A DNA stretch of 64,000 nucleotides from positions 110,224-174,223 of the forward strand of contig JAKUCV010007142.1 in the NCBI GenBank assembly GCA_028386065.3. The letters are read 5' to 3'. Position 1 is the first letter of the stretch; every line of letters starts with the position of its first letter. The notes beneath the pieces were generated by a model. That model ran no database searches. It had not been told where the DNA came from and saw only the letters and a program-made list of their open reading frames with translations. Shown here piece by piece: positions 34,841 through 46,204 of the stretch. This DNA is from Turnera subulata. Taxonomy: Eukaryota; Streptophyta; Magnoliopsida; Malpighiales; Passifloraceae. Both the position numbers and the translations under genes were made by a program.

Positions 34841-36149
34841 CACACACTACCTGTACCACAACAAGCAGACAACTTGTTAAAAAACAGTGCACAGAACCTT
34901 TTTTACAAAACAATACACCCAGACCCCCACCATCTTCATAATAAACAATAGCCATTCTTTAGAGAAAACACACAGTAGCAATACTTTAATCCATGGCCCA
35001 CAACCCAACATCACAGATGCATGTTACCTAATTCAATCCAATAACCAACAAAAATAATAATTAATCCCAACCCCAGATACTGCTATATATGCATGCCTAT
35101 TCCACCACCGACACCCAATCCCAAACAGTTGCACACAAGCACAACCACGCATTCCAAAACATGCAAACCAAAAGAGACAACACCAACCTGATTTGACAAT
35201 GACGCGAATCTTCTGTGAAGATGCCCACAACCAGCCTTTACGAAGAATCTGCCCAGCTTTACCCGAACTTTTGCTCTATAGATGACATGCACAATGAGAC
35301 GGAGTGACCCGGTTTGTTTCTTCTTCTAATCAATAGTTCTTTGTTACTCACTCAGATTGGCTTTTCACTTTTCCACTTTCTTCCTTCAAATCAAACCTCA
35401 GCTCACTCTTAAAAACTCACAGGCACAACGGTTAGTGAGAGAGTGACCTGCAGTCTCGCCAACACGAGTGCTTTTCTATGTGATTAATCTGTAAAAAACG
35501 ACACTACCCTTCTCGTTTCAAGCCAAACGACATAAAGCATTCCTTACCAAAATGAAGATCAACATAAACGGTGCCGCTTTCATTGAGCGGTATATTTCCC
35601 GCCCCAAATCAACGCGTGCCTTGGATTCGGTCAAGTGGCCGACAAACCCACGTGCATGGGACCCACGAGCCACTCAGACACAGATAGCATTGTTTTTTCC
35701 GCCCGTTTCAAATTTTAAATTAGACGACGACGTTCCGTGTTAATCGCTCCAAACGACGCGAAAATTGAACGCCTGCCTTGCGGTTTATTTTAAGCGACGT
35801 CGTTCGAAACGGGCGCCAAAACTCCCGCCCACGAACGGTTCTCCCAAGACAATGCGTGCGTGGCTCCCACCTATATTTATTAAAAAAACCAATTACATAA
35901 AACCGAAAAAGAATTTCCGGAAAATGGAAATTAGGAAAGAAAGAAAGTGGAAAAAAGGAAAATAATTTTGGCCGGAGTGGGCCCACAGACACGTGTCATC
36001 CTCTCACGCACCAACCGGCTGCTGGGGGTAAGAAGGACATGGTGGCCCGGTAAAATGAGAGTTCAGGGATATGTTGAGTGAAAAAAAAAGGAAGAGGGAC
36101 AACAAATGCGAAAAAGAAAAAGTGAAGGGTCAAGAAAAACTTTTTTACC

Positions 36150-39041
36150 ACTGAAATTATATATTTTTAATTTTTTTCTTTATATAAAAAATTTATCTCT
36201 ACATATAATAATATAAATATTCTAAGAAAATCCTAAGCATAGCTTATCAGTACTATTGCTGATATTCTGTCATGGATGCAGGCCTTTATAGTGCACTGAC
36301 TAGTCACTAGTCTTCTCAAACAAAAATTAGTTAATTACTCAAAAGAGGTAATGCTATTATCACTGTTTTTAATTTGATTCAGATATTTTAACCAATAGGC
36401 TCTAATATTGTATCCTTCAACAGTTTTTCTTTTAATTTCAATACATACTTGCAAGTTGGACGTTTCTCCTTATTTTATAACATGTATTTATATAATATAT
36501 AGCAAAATTTTCTTATTTACACATTTGAATTACAAAAATGACAAATAAATTCTAACATGATAATGAGGGTATATATAATAGTGATGAATAACTATATTAA
36601 AAATTTCGCAAATGGCATATTTTTCAAAAAAAAAAACCATATACTGTTATCCAAATGTAACAACATCTCTCTTCTAAGAAATTATTTTCGTGATAAAGTT
36701 ATTTTTGAAAAAAAGAAAAAACTGAATTTGTGAACCAAATACCCCCAATATAAAGTTCTCTTTATATCTCATCCTTCCTTTCCATTTAATATATATAAAT
36801 TTTTCTCATTTTGATCGGATTTCTACTATCCCTTACTCTTTTATTTCGAATTAATATGCTCCTGCTACATCTTGAGCCCCATTTCTCATACATAACACGT
36901 CACCTCTAGTGGATTGAAAGGATATTCACATGGTTGAATTGAACACCCTTTAATCTTTGATATCTAAATCTATGAGTCTTGAACTCTTTATTTGCGAGAT
37001 TGGATTGAAAGGATTGTTTGTGTGCCATTGATGTTGTTTGCCTTGCCTCTTCGTAATTTCTCACATGAAACCAGTCTGGAAAAAAGGAAAAATGCAAATG
37101 GTTTCATGTGAGCCAAACTCTGGCCATCTGGTTTGTGGGGTTTATTTCGGAAATGGAGTTTGGCGATTCATATACCAATTTAAGGGGATGCTTATGCATT
37201 TTTGGTATGTTAAAGGGACTTTTGCTTGCACACCTCTGGGTGAGAAAGGTAAACTATCGTGCTCTCATTCTGGCACGTGATCAACATTGTATTTTCATAC
37301 ATTTTTGGGGGTTGTGGTAAAGACACATGACAATGATGATGATCAAATAAAAAAGGTATCACTACTGGATTAATTGCGGTGTAGTGTTCGACTGGTTTGT
37401 GGGCTATCACGGCAAAATCGGATGTACCAGATTAATAATGGCTGAAGAGTCGGTCCAATACAGTGGATTAATTCGACGTTTTCCTGTATTCCCAATCCAA
37501 ATTGCTCACTGAAAATTACTGTCCATCTTCAATGTGAGCCAGCATGAGTTTTATACTTTTAGGCATATTGATTTCTTGATGTCGGCTATTTGATTTTGAC
37601 TATCTGGGTCCTTGATTAAGAAGCAAACTGACAAATGACGATACTCAACTTCTACCACATTGATTCAGATCCATAGAACTAAGAGGATAGCTTAAGTAAG
37701 TCTTATCTCTTTCTCTTTCTCAAAAAAGTAAGTCTTATCTGATTGGCCTTCAAAAAAAAAACTTGTAATCCTGTATGTATTGTTTATTGTCTGTCAAAAG
37801 GTGCCTTTGATTGATAAAAAAGTTTCTGTGAACTTAGAACCAAAGAGGAGACATCTCTTGCTGGCCCATTACAGCTGCGGATTCAAATGTTATTAAATTA
37901 AATCTCGAAATTTTAACTTCTGTAATAATGCTATTTAGATTCCATATTTTTTCGAGAGAAAAAAAATTATTTGAGAATATTCTTATGTAAAAAAATTTCT
38001 TAGAACCATCAAAAAAATGTACATCCTCTACTCATTCTTTATTTAATAGTTCAAATACTTTCTTTTGAAAAAAAAATAAATGCAATGATTCTCGTATCAG
38101 AACTTTGCTCTCATGATAAATAAAATGAAATGCGAATTACGTTAGAAATGCCAATCAATATTGTTAATGTTTTAAGCACCGGTTTACCTCCGCTGTCTAC
38201 TGTGGGTTTATTGTTGACTTGCCAGCGGGCAGCGGCAAGGGCAAGCTTATCCTGTTAGAAAGGAATTTTGGTCTCCATCTACAAAGTTTACGGATGATGT
38301 AAAATGTGAACCCACCACGTTTTGTTACCATTTTCTACAGGTCTCACATTTGGTGGCATGTGGGCTAAATGTGAACATTGTTGTTTTGATGTTTTCTCCT
38401 TTGTTAAAAAAACAACAACAAATAAAAAAGGTAGAAGAAAGATAAGCTTGATTGCGACTGAGGATCCATAAAGTAGGTTTTGCATAAAAGATGTGAACAT
38501 TATTCGGTGAGAAGGCAACCGATAATTTTTTTAATTGATTATTTCCCATCTGTCCAATCTAAAATTTACTCAATGATTTTGATGGGCTGTTTGCAACTAG
38601 CAGTGTGGAATTGCACCCAGTGGCTTGAAATCCAATCCACTATTCGATGTACGGATTTAGTAGAGAGACACAGGAAAACGACAGAAATTTGACGGGCAAT
38701 GGAACTAAAATCGAACTGGTAGGTCAACAACTGAATACTGTTTGTTTAATGAGGAGTGATTTACAAATAAAACTGAAACTCCCTCATATTATTAATAGTT
38801 TCTTATAAATTAACAATCTTAATGCAATTTAAATACTAGGGTAAGTTCCTACCCCAAAAAGATACTAGTATAAACTAAAACTTGTCAATGTACCAAAAAC
38901 AAGTCAAACTAATTCAATTAAGGGCTTTTTACTTTCAAATTTTTTACTTGATTTATAGTTTAATTTATAGTGGTTATGTTAATCACTTGTGATGATGATC
39001 ACTTAAACTTTTAGAAATCGAATGGTTGGTTTAAGTGATTA
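36150..39041. other. Intergenic
   Basis: AT-rich sequence. Short frames (for example 36906-37410 and 38288-38692) show no domain or codon pattern I can support. No RNA gene is seen. Confidence 0.5.
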
Positions 39042-40830
39042 AGGGTCTGTTTGGAAACTTGTTTTCAAAACAAGTTTTCGGTTTTTGTTATTCCGAGAGT
39101 ATAGAAAACTTGTTTGGATGCTTAAAAACAATTAATTCTCCTCAAAACAGCTCTTAAAAACAAGTCCCGTGAGAACTAAAAATAGAGAACAAAGAAAAGA
39201 TGTTTTCCCTTGTTTTACACAACATGCGGTGGCATACTTGTAAATATGTAGAAAACTATGATTTCATTAATGACATTTGTGTAAATTAGAAAGAGCTAAA
39301 AAATCCAATCAACCACCACACATACCTACCGTCAACCACCACCAAAACACCGTGTGCACCACCATCACTACGATCAAACCCAGCAACCCACCATCATCAA
39401 CAATCGATGACACCCGCAACAACCAAACCCCAACGATTTAAAACTCAATCCGTGACGATAATCGACTATTTCAAGAATCACAAAGAAGAAATCAAAAAGT
39501 GGAAGAGGGAAAAGAAAGGCGGCGGCGACTCCGTCTTACCCATACTCGGTGACTCACGTCGGCTGGAAGGGGAGAACATGAGCGGCTCAGTGACACGCAA
39601 CTGAGTTGTATGGAAGGAGGGGCCGGGAGGGGAGGAGAAAAGAGAGAGACGGCCAGCGGTGTCCCAAATCAACGACCTTGGGGTCGACGTGGATGCTGCA
39701 GGTGCGAACTCAACACCGATGGTGGACTTCGATTCCAGACTGAACTCGTTCCTCGTGAAACGGGAGGGGAGGATGATTTTCAACCGCCGGAGTCGCCGAT
39801 CAGCACCACCTTAAACAAGTAATCGTAGTCATCGTCCGCCGTGTACGCTCCCGTTTCTTCCTTCGTTCCACTTTTCACAAAAATTCAACTACTACTAATA
39901 ATAAAACGACAGCGGCTATGGCGATTATGACAAATTGAGAGTTGATTACAAAGAAAATTAATTGGGTTTGAAGATGTTCAAATGGAAAGGATATGGATGG
40001 ACGTGGAGAGGAGAAGAGCCAAACCATGTTTTGTCACGTCTTTTCAGTTCCTTTTTCTTTTTTCTATTTAGTTCCAAATTTGGGCTTTTTATTAACGCAT
40101 TCTGGTTGGCGAGAATAAATATTGCACATATTTTTTTCACAATAGATAATTTTATAAATCAAGAGTCATAAAGCCATGCATATTGTATAAGACATAAATA
40201 TTGCTCATATTAATATTGAATAAATTATCCTTGGATCATAAAATAGAAAAATTAAATTACTTATTGAATATGCCATCATCATTTTGATCATAAAAATTAT
40301 TTATTATCTAATAAATTTAATTAAATATGTTAAATTAATTAATCAATTTTAGAATTTTTAATTTTTTAAGAGTTTAAAAATTATTTTCAAATGTAATGTA
40401 TAAAGATATGTGAATATTATAATATTAAATAAAATTTTGTTATATTAAATAATGTATTACAAATGTGTAAAAATATTTAAATATTCAAAATAATTTCTTA
40501 ATATAAGTATTGAATAAATTATGTTCTAAATTATATTATTAATAAATTATGTGGTCATGATTTTGTTGTAAAACTCTTAGATATAAGCTATATATTTTAT
40601 TAAATAAATTAGTTTATTAATCTAATAAATTTTAAAATTTTGAAGTTAAGAAGCAATTTTTACATTTTCTAACCAAACAAGTTTTGTATTCTTAATTCTT
40701 TAAAAACTGTCTTAAAGTACAAAGTATCCAAACGAATTCTCAGTTTTCAAACACTTTCAAAACACTTCTCAGTTCTTAATCTTCAAAACAGTTTTTAGAT
40801 AAAAACACAAAATAGCTCCCAAAGGCACCC
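39042..40830. mobile_element. TIR-like insertion (possibly PIF/Harbinger) carrying a host gene fragment
   Basis: The left end AGGGTCTGTTTGG and reverse-complemented right end GGGTGCCTTTGG are imperfect inverted repeats. TTA flanks both sides (39039-39041 and 40831-40833). Weak inverted similarity (words such as GTTTGGATAC and AAAACTTGTTTGG) extends about 150 bases inward. No transposase is present. The interior includes a RAB GTPase exon relic and AT-rich DNA. The class assignment is tentative. Confidence 0.45.
39650..39870 (-). pseudogene. RAB11/RABA GTPase first-exon relic
   Basis: The minus strand encodes [18 protein letters not shown], the start of plant RABA (RAB11) small GTPases through the P-loop. 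After a stop and a frameshift it continues with [20 protein letters not shown] and WDTAG, the switch I/G3 region. The GxxxxGKS loop is broken (stop directly after SGG), and homology ends right after WDTAG. No second exon follows. This is a processed or captured fragment, not a gene, and it lies inside the TIR-like insertion. Confidence 0.75.
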
Positions 40831-40833
40831 TTA

Positions 40834-41750
40834 GCTTTTTCTCCACTTGAGCAAAGTCCATGTTTCAAATCTTGTGATGGGAATGAAGAAAATTTGGGAG
40901 AGTTATCCTTTGATGGGCCTACTCTGTGACTCAACTCGTCTGGCTTAGTCAAACTTTTACTAATTCACTTATAAACTAATATTTCATTTCTTTTTTTGTC
41001 ATAAAAAATTAAAATCTAGGTTAAGTGTTTTTCATAAAAGACTTGCAATTTGCAATGGTCCCTCGCAGGACTTACCACCCCGTTAGCATATATTTCTCCC
41101 TCTGTGTTTTTTAAATATAAGTCAGTTCTAAACTTTTATCTTTGTATCAAATTATCAAATGTTTTAGAATTCCTACGAGCCATTTGGTTTTCAAATATAA
41201 GCCCACTATTAGATAACTAGCAAGAGAAAAATTTAGTAAATGAAATTTGTATATAAAGATACTTTAGTATGTTACTATTGATACTTTTATTATTTAAATT
41301 ATACCAATTACTTTCTAAAATCGTTAAACTACCTACATGAAAAAACGGAGAGAGTAGTATGTTTGGAGCAAAAATACTACTTTCAACCCCGTCAACTTGG
41401 AATAAATTTGGGTTTTGGATGTGACATATCTGCTTTAAATAAGCTCCATTCCCATCTCTAATTGTAGTGAGGTCCTGATTTAGGAATGGGCAAGTCCTTA
41501 AACCCGGATAGGCCTAGTGATAACAAGCCCAAAGAGGTCCGCTCAAAAATGTAGCCCAAAAGATATCGTACAAGGAAAAATGTTTCAATTGGTTGATAAG
41601 AGAGAAACTAGGTCTTCAACTTTACATCCTATTTATGAATACCTCACAGGATATTAATGAAACAAGGTCTGATGATAATAATAAACTTGATGGCAAATAT
41701 TGAGAACAAGAAGCATGAATTGCATCGTAATCCACGGCTTACTCTGGAGT
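40834..41750. other. Intergenic with a possible degenerate MITE
   Basis: The words TCTCCCTCTGTGTTTTTTAA (about 41095) and AAAAAACGGAGAGAGTAGTA (about 41340) form an imperfect inverted pair typical of Stowaway-like MITEs, but ends and duplication are unclear. No gene is seen. The right end is probably 3' UTR of the DUF1365 gene. Confidence 0.4.
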
Positions 41751-44294
41751 TCAGCACCAAGGCCACTTGGCATCTCTCCACTTCAACCACCGCTGCCTAG
41801 AATGCCCATCTGATGAACTTCCAGGATGATGTAGTGGTGTCACACATTCACTATTATCCCTTGCAAGTGCCTCACAGCATTGAAGTTTTTTGTCACGGAC
41901 CAGAGCTTCTTCCTTATATGCAGGGTTAGTATATCGCGGATGTTGTATAAATTGCACATTTTTCCACCATAGCTTAAGAGCCTGGGGAAAACATGAAAGG
42001 AAAAAGGGTGAACTCCTGCGTCAAAGAACTTTGGATGCAAAGTAATATCAAGGAGCTTAAAAATAAGCAAGCAATGAGCTAGTTTTGTGATCACCTTTCA
42101 CATGTCTATGTTTCTTGTTCAGTAAATTCTAGTACGAGTGAAGAAAACTTGTCTGTTCAAACTCATTTATGGCTAAGAAGGATGCATATATATTTGCCCA
42201 GAAAAATTCAGTGAAGAATTGGATGAACTGATTTGAACTGGTGGCAGGTTATTGTACTGGAACCAAATTACAGCAAACATATGTAAGATTGGATATTTCA
42301 ACTCCACTTACATGCCAGTATATCCACAGAGCAACTTTGTGAGGCATCAGCCAAAAGAATATGGAATGGTCAGATACCAACTCTGAAGGGATCCGCTTGG
42401 CTTTTAGTGTAGCAACAAAATAGTTCCCGAGCTCAGGGTGTTGAACTGAGATGACCACTGATAAACTTTCCCCAGGGGCATTTGTTCGGAGGTTCCAGTT
42501 CCCCAGCATATCCTGCAATTTTCAGGATGCAAAAGTTCTTATTTTTCAGAATGGTCCATTCATGATAAAGTTAACAATGATAATTTATATGATTGTGCAA
42601 CATGGAAGAACTGACTCCACAGTTATTGAACTTTGCAATAAAAAAGAGTCATCATCCTAACATCTTGACATTCTTCATATGAGAACACATATATCGCAAA
42701 CTGACTCTGGGTCATAGAGCTCCAAAACATGCTAGTTAGCCACGCTGCTAAAGTGTCAGAGAGCAAAGACTGTCGTCAATCACTCCAACATGACAGGGCG
42801 ACAGTTACCAATTCTAACTCTTACGAGTAACCAATACCCTTTAAGCTAATCTTATTCCAACAGTTTTGGCACAGAAAGTTTAACTTTAGATGCCAAGTAT
42901 CTTAACACAAGGCGGACCACAGATGCCCTCAAAATCATCCATATGAAAAGCAGGAACCCCACTCTCATATAACAAGGAACCTGGATATCATTTACTGAAT
43001 ATGAATTAATGGCAAAATCACTGGAAAGAAGTATCAATTTCATTTGCTACTTATCTCTGACAAACTGAGCCCGAGTGCACTTATAAGGCACCTGTAAATG
43101 AAAGGCCACAATGCTCATGCTTTAGCCGTTCATCCATGATATGGTTGGGTTCTTTTGTATGGATACTACCCTATGGCTGTGTTGGCCACAAAACATATCC
43201 AGTCTATCAGAAGTGTTCAAGGAAAACATCAAGGGTTTAAAAATCCACAGGGTGCATAGGAATTGTATGTTAAGAGCAGATGCATATACAAATTGTAGAG
43301 TATAGCAGCACATATAAACAAAAGTGACTAATTTGTTGAATGAAAGCATAAGGAATGCGAAGAGCATGAAACGGATACAGATGAATAATGTTAATTTGTA
43401 CAAAGAAGACCTAACGAATACAATGTAACTGAGAAATAATAACTCATGAGAAACATACCATGAAAGGGCTGACATGTAATGGCTTTGCCACTAAATCCGA
43501 GTTGGGTTCGAAAACAAACCTCACTCTTTCACCCCATGGCGTATTTGTCACCTAAACCACAATCACCAATAAGTCAGCAAATGCAATGTAAAGTTCTTAT
43601 CATTGGTAATTAACATATGTATGCGTTTATGATGTACCCATATCATACAAAATGATACTAGTTGTTGGTATGCTTGGAATCATTTTATCCAAAATTAATT
43701 GAGTTAAACCTTGCATAAGCCTTATTAAACTACTCACAAAGAACAAATCTTTGGTCAACGCACCTCAGCGATGCACTTCTTCAAGTGAGGCGTAGAGCCT
43801 TCCACGTCATAGCAGTAATACAAACTCAGCGGATTTTGCTCGTAACCCACACTAGGCGGTATTGTCAACAGGAAACTGCACCCAAAGACAGTAATTAGAA
43901 TCGAGAACCCCAATAAGTTTGTGTTTAATCCAAAACTGTAAATTTCAAAAAGTTTTTCCAAATCTCAAATATTGACTAACACTGGTCCATTCGTTTGTGA
44001 GACCCGGCGAGCTTCGTCGGCGGAGAGGTGGTCGGGGGGCGCATGGAGGAGGGCTTGGTCGAGGTCATAAAGGGCGTAGCGGACGTTGTAGCGGAAAGAG
44101 TGGTGGACGGGGCGGCGGCGCTCGTGCCAGACGGTGCCTTCGTAGAGGGAGATGGCGGCGGCGGAGGAGGAGGAGGTGGAGGGGGGAGAAGAGCGGAAGC
44201 GCGTGAGGAGAGTCCGGAGGAGGAGGAGGGTGGAGAGGGCGAGGGAAGTGATGGATGTGGTGATGATTGAGGAGAGGAGATAGACTACTTCCAT
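41751..44294 (-). CDS. DUF1365 family membrane-anchored protein, 316 aa
   Basis: Five exons join in frame with GT-AG borders: 44294-43981, 43875-43764, 43551-43459, 42512-42312 and 41981-41751 (951 bases with stop). Residues about 4-28 are a hydrophobic helix, likely a signal anchor. The DUF1365 domain follows: LYEGTVWHERRRPVHHSFRY near residue 50, DHLSADEAR near 90, PPSVGYEQNPLSLYYCYD near 113, TPWGERVRFVF near 145, and KVALWIYWHALKLWWKN across the last intron. The biochemical role of DUF1365 is not established; bacterial members often lie next to cyclopropane-fatty-acid synthase and amine-oxidase-like genes, hinting at lipid metabolism. The Ser/Arg-rich segment after the helix is low complexity. 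The plant gene is usually single copy, and no damage is visible. Confidence 0.88.
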
Positions 44295-44482
44295 TTGTTT
44301 TCTTTGGGGTTTTCTTTGTTTTTTTGGACCGTTGGGCTAAAAAGGCTTGGTTAGTTGGGATTTTATATCTGCTGTACCCGTCAGCGCGCCATTTTGTTTT
44401 TACACTCATACAAAAGGAATTCCAGGGATGTTGTGACCATAAAATATTTTGTAGCAAAATGCAATTACTCAGTTGATAAATA

Positions 44483-44763
44483 CTCCCTGTGTCCCTCTAA
44501 GTCGTTTAAGAATTTTGCACACCCCTTAAAAAAAATATTAAATGGGCTTAATCTCATTAAATTTTATTGTTTAGATTACCAACCTATCCTTTCTATTATC
44601 CCAACAATAAAACCTAAGAAAAATACAAAGTCTAAAACAACTAATTTAATGTAAGGATAAACATGGAAAAAATAAATTTAATGCTTCTTGAAATCTTAAA
44701 ACGACTTAAATTCTGGAATAAAACACAAAGCCTAAAATGACTTATATTGAGGGACAGAGGGAG
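44483..44763. mobile_element. Stowaway-like MITE, 281 bp
   Basis: Inverted ends CTCCCTGTGTCCCTCTAAGT and (reverse complement) CTCCCTCTGTCCCTCAATAT are flanked by TA on both sides (44481-44482 and 44764-44765). TIR sequence and TA duplication fit Tc1/mariner Stowaway MITEs. It lies 190 bases upstream of the DUF1365 start codon, so it may be part of that promoter. Confidence 0.85.
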
Positions 44764-45003
44764 TAATGATTAAAAAAAACATGGGTCATCTGTCTACTCG
44801 GACCAGGACCGGATTCTTTGGGCACTTCAATTATCCCTATGCATTTGAGACCACATTTATTAAAATTATCAATTGAGTTAAAAAATATTAAGATTATTAA
44901 GCATTTTTAGGCTAAAACCAATTAACTAAAAGCATTTTTAGCCTTAATGTTGGGGGTCTAATAACCTATTCGTTAACGCGAGAAATTGTAACTGCAATTT
45001 ATT

Positions 45004-45190
45004 TGTTATAAAACGTGATGAATACTGTTGTAATACTATTATACCAACCTTACCTGTATAAATATTTCTGCACAGATTGAATGACAATGAACTGAGCCTT
45101 ACTGCTTTCCTTCTTTCTTCTTCCTCTTCTTCTTCTCCATCTCCATTACCCAGCAAGAATTTTTCCTGTATTACACTTAAATTTACAACA
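45004..45190 (+). repeat. Copia 5' LTR, 187 bp
   Basis: It contains TATAAATATTT (about 45057), a plausible TATA box, and a CTTCTTC-rich tract. It differs from the 3' LTR at only a few positions (for example ACCAACCTTACCTG against ACCTCCCTTACCTA). Confidence 0.93.
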
Positions 45191-45204
45191 CGTTATCAGC
45201 ACGA
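45191..45204 (+). other. Copia primer-binding site
   Basis: CGTTATCAGCACGA directly abuts the LTR end. TTATCAGCACG is a common Copia primer-binding sequence. Confidence 0.7.
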
Positions 45205-46204
45205 TTGTCTCTACCAAGTAAAAAAAAAAAACAGAGGAGAGGAAACCAGAACTGGAAATGAAGATGAAGTGTGCATCACCTTCAAAGCCTACACTGGTTA
45301 TTGTTCATGGGGAGGAGCTCCGAGCCGCCGTGCACGTCACCGCCCACCCCGGTGTGTTCCCTGTGTCGGCGCGACCTCGACGTAACCTTCCTCTTCAGCC
45401 GCCGCCACCGGACGCGCCGTCCACGGCCGATGACCCAACGACCGAGCCCAATGACCCGACATGACCCGTCGGGTCTACAATTCTTCATCACGCCGCCAGC
45501 TGCCGCGCCTCGCCCCTCACGTCATCTCCCCTCCTGCGTCGCCGCTGCAGCTCCCCTCGTCGTTTGCGCCAACTGCAGCCGCCAACAGAAGAAGACCCGA
45601 CGGGAGTCCTCGGACCCGTCGCGACCCGCAGCCACCCACGAACCGACGGCAGCTGCACGTCCTCCTACCGCCGCCTTGTCTCCTGCCGCGCTCGTCTCTG
45701 CCTCGCGCCGCCCGCCACCCGCTGCTCGTCTCATCGCACCGTCACCAAAAATTAAAGACGAGCCCCACGCCCGTTTCTGCAACCGGGTCGGGGCTGGGGC
45801 CGAGTTGACCTATTGGGTCCCTGGCCTGGTCCCATGACCCGGGCCGGTGCACATGGGCTTTGGACACGGGCCTGCGCAGGCCAGTGTATTTTGGGCCAGA
45901 GCCTGGCCTGGTTTTTCATCTTGGATTTTACTTGGGCTGGCACTGTTTAGCCCAGTCGTCTCCAAAAAAAAAAGAAAAAAATAAGAAAAAAATATGAAGA
46001 AAAGGAACGGAAAAGAGAGAAAAAGAGAGAGAGAAAAAAAGGAAAAAAATAAGAAAAAAAAAGAAATGAAAAAAAATTATTATATCAAAGTATATACCGG
46101 AATAATAACCGGGTATAGTATGATATATTATATATTATTGCTGAAAGATTTATCGAGTAAGCATACTCTCTATTATTATGCTTTACTAAGTATTCAATAT
46201 TGGT

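Larger units (their letters stand above)
28037..36149. mobile_element. 8.1-kb Mutator-like element with GRF gene and MURA-like transposase
   Basis: Inverted ends of about 290 bases (28037-28330 and 35860-36149) begin GGTAAAAAAGTTTTTCTTG. The flanks are ACTGAAAATATA (28025-28036) and ACTGAAATTATA (36150-36161), a 12-base near-duplication. Two genes converge: a GRF zinc-finger gene from the left TIR and a transposase gene from the right TIR. That is the layout of maize MuDR (mudrA and mudrB), with the GRF gene in the place of the accessory gene. The transposase has in-frame stops, so this copy is probably not autonomous now. Confidence 0.85.

Noticed and set aside
34841..34843. Transposase start at 34843
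   Set aside because: The codon is GTG; the first ATG is at 34840.
44065..44270. Plus-strand Gly/Arg-rich frames
   Set aside because: Shadows of exon 1 of the DUF1365 gene.
45271..45837. A 188-codon Pro/Arg-rich gene after the Copia 5' LTR
   Set aside because: It is GC-rich low-complexity leader sequence with overlapping frames on both strands and no known domain. It may be a degenerate leader frame but is not supportable as a gene.
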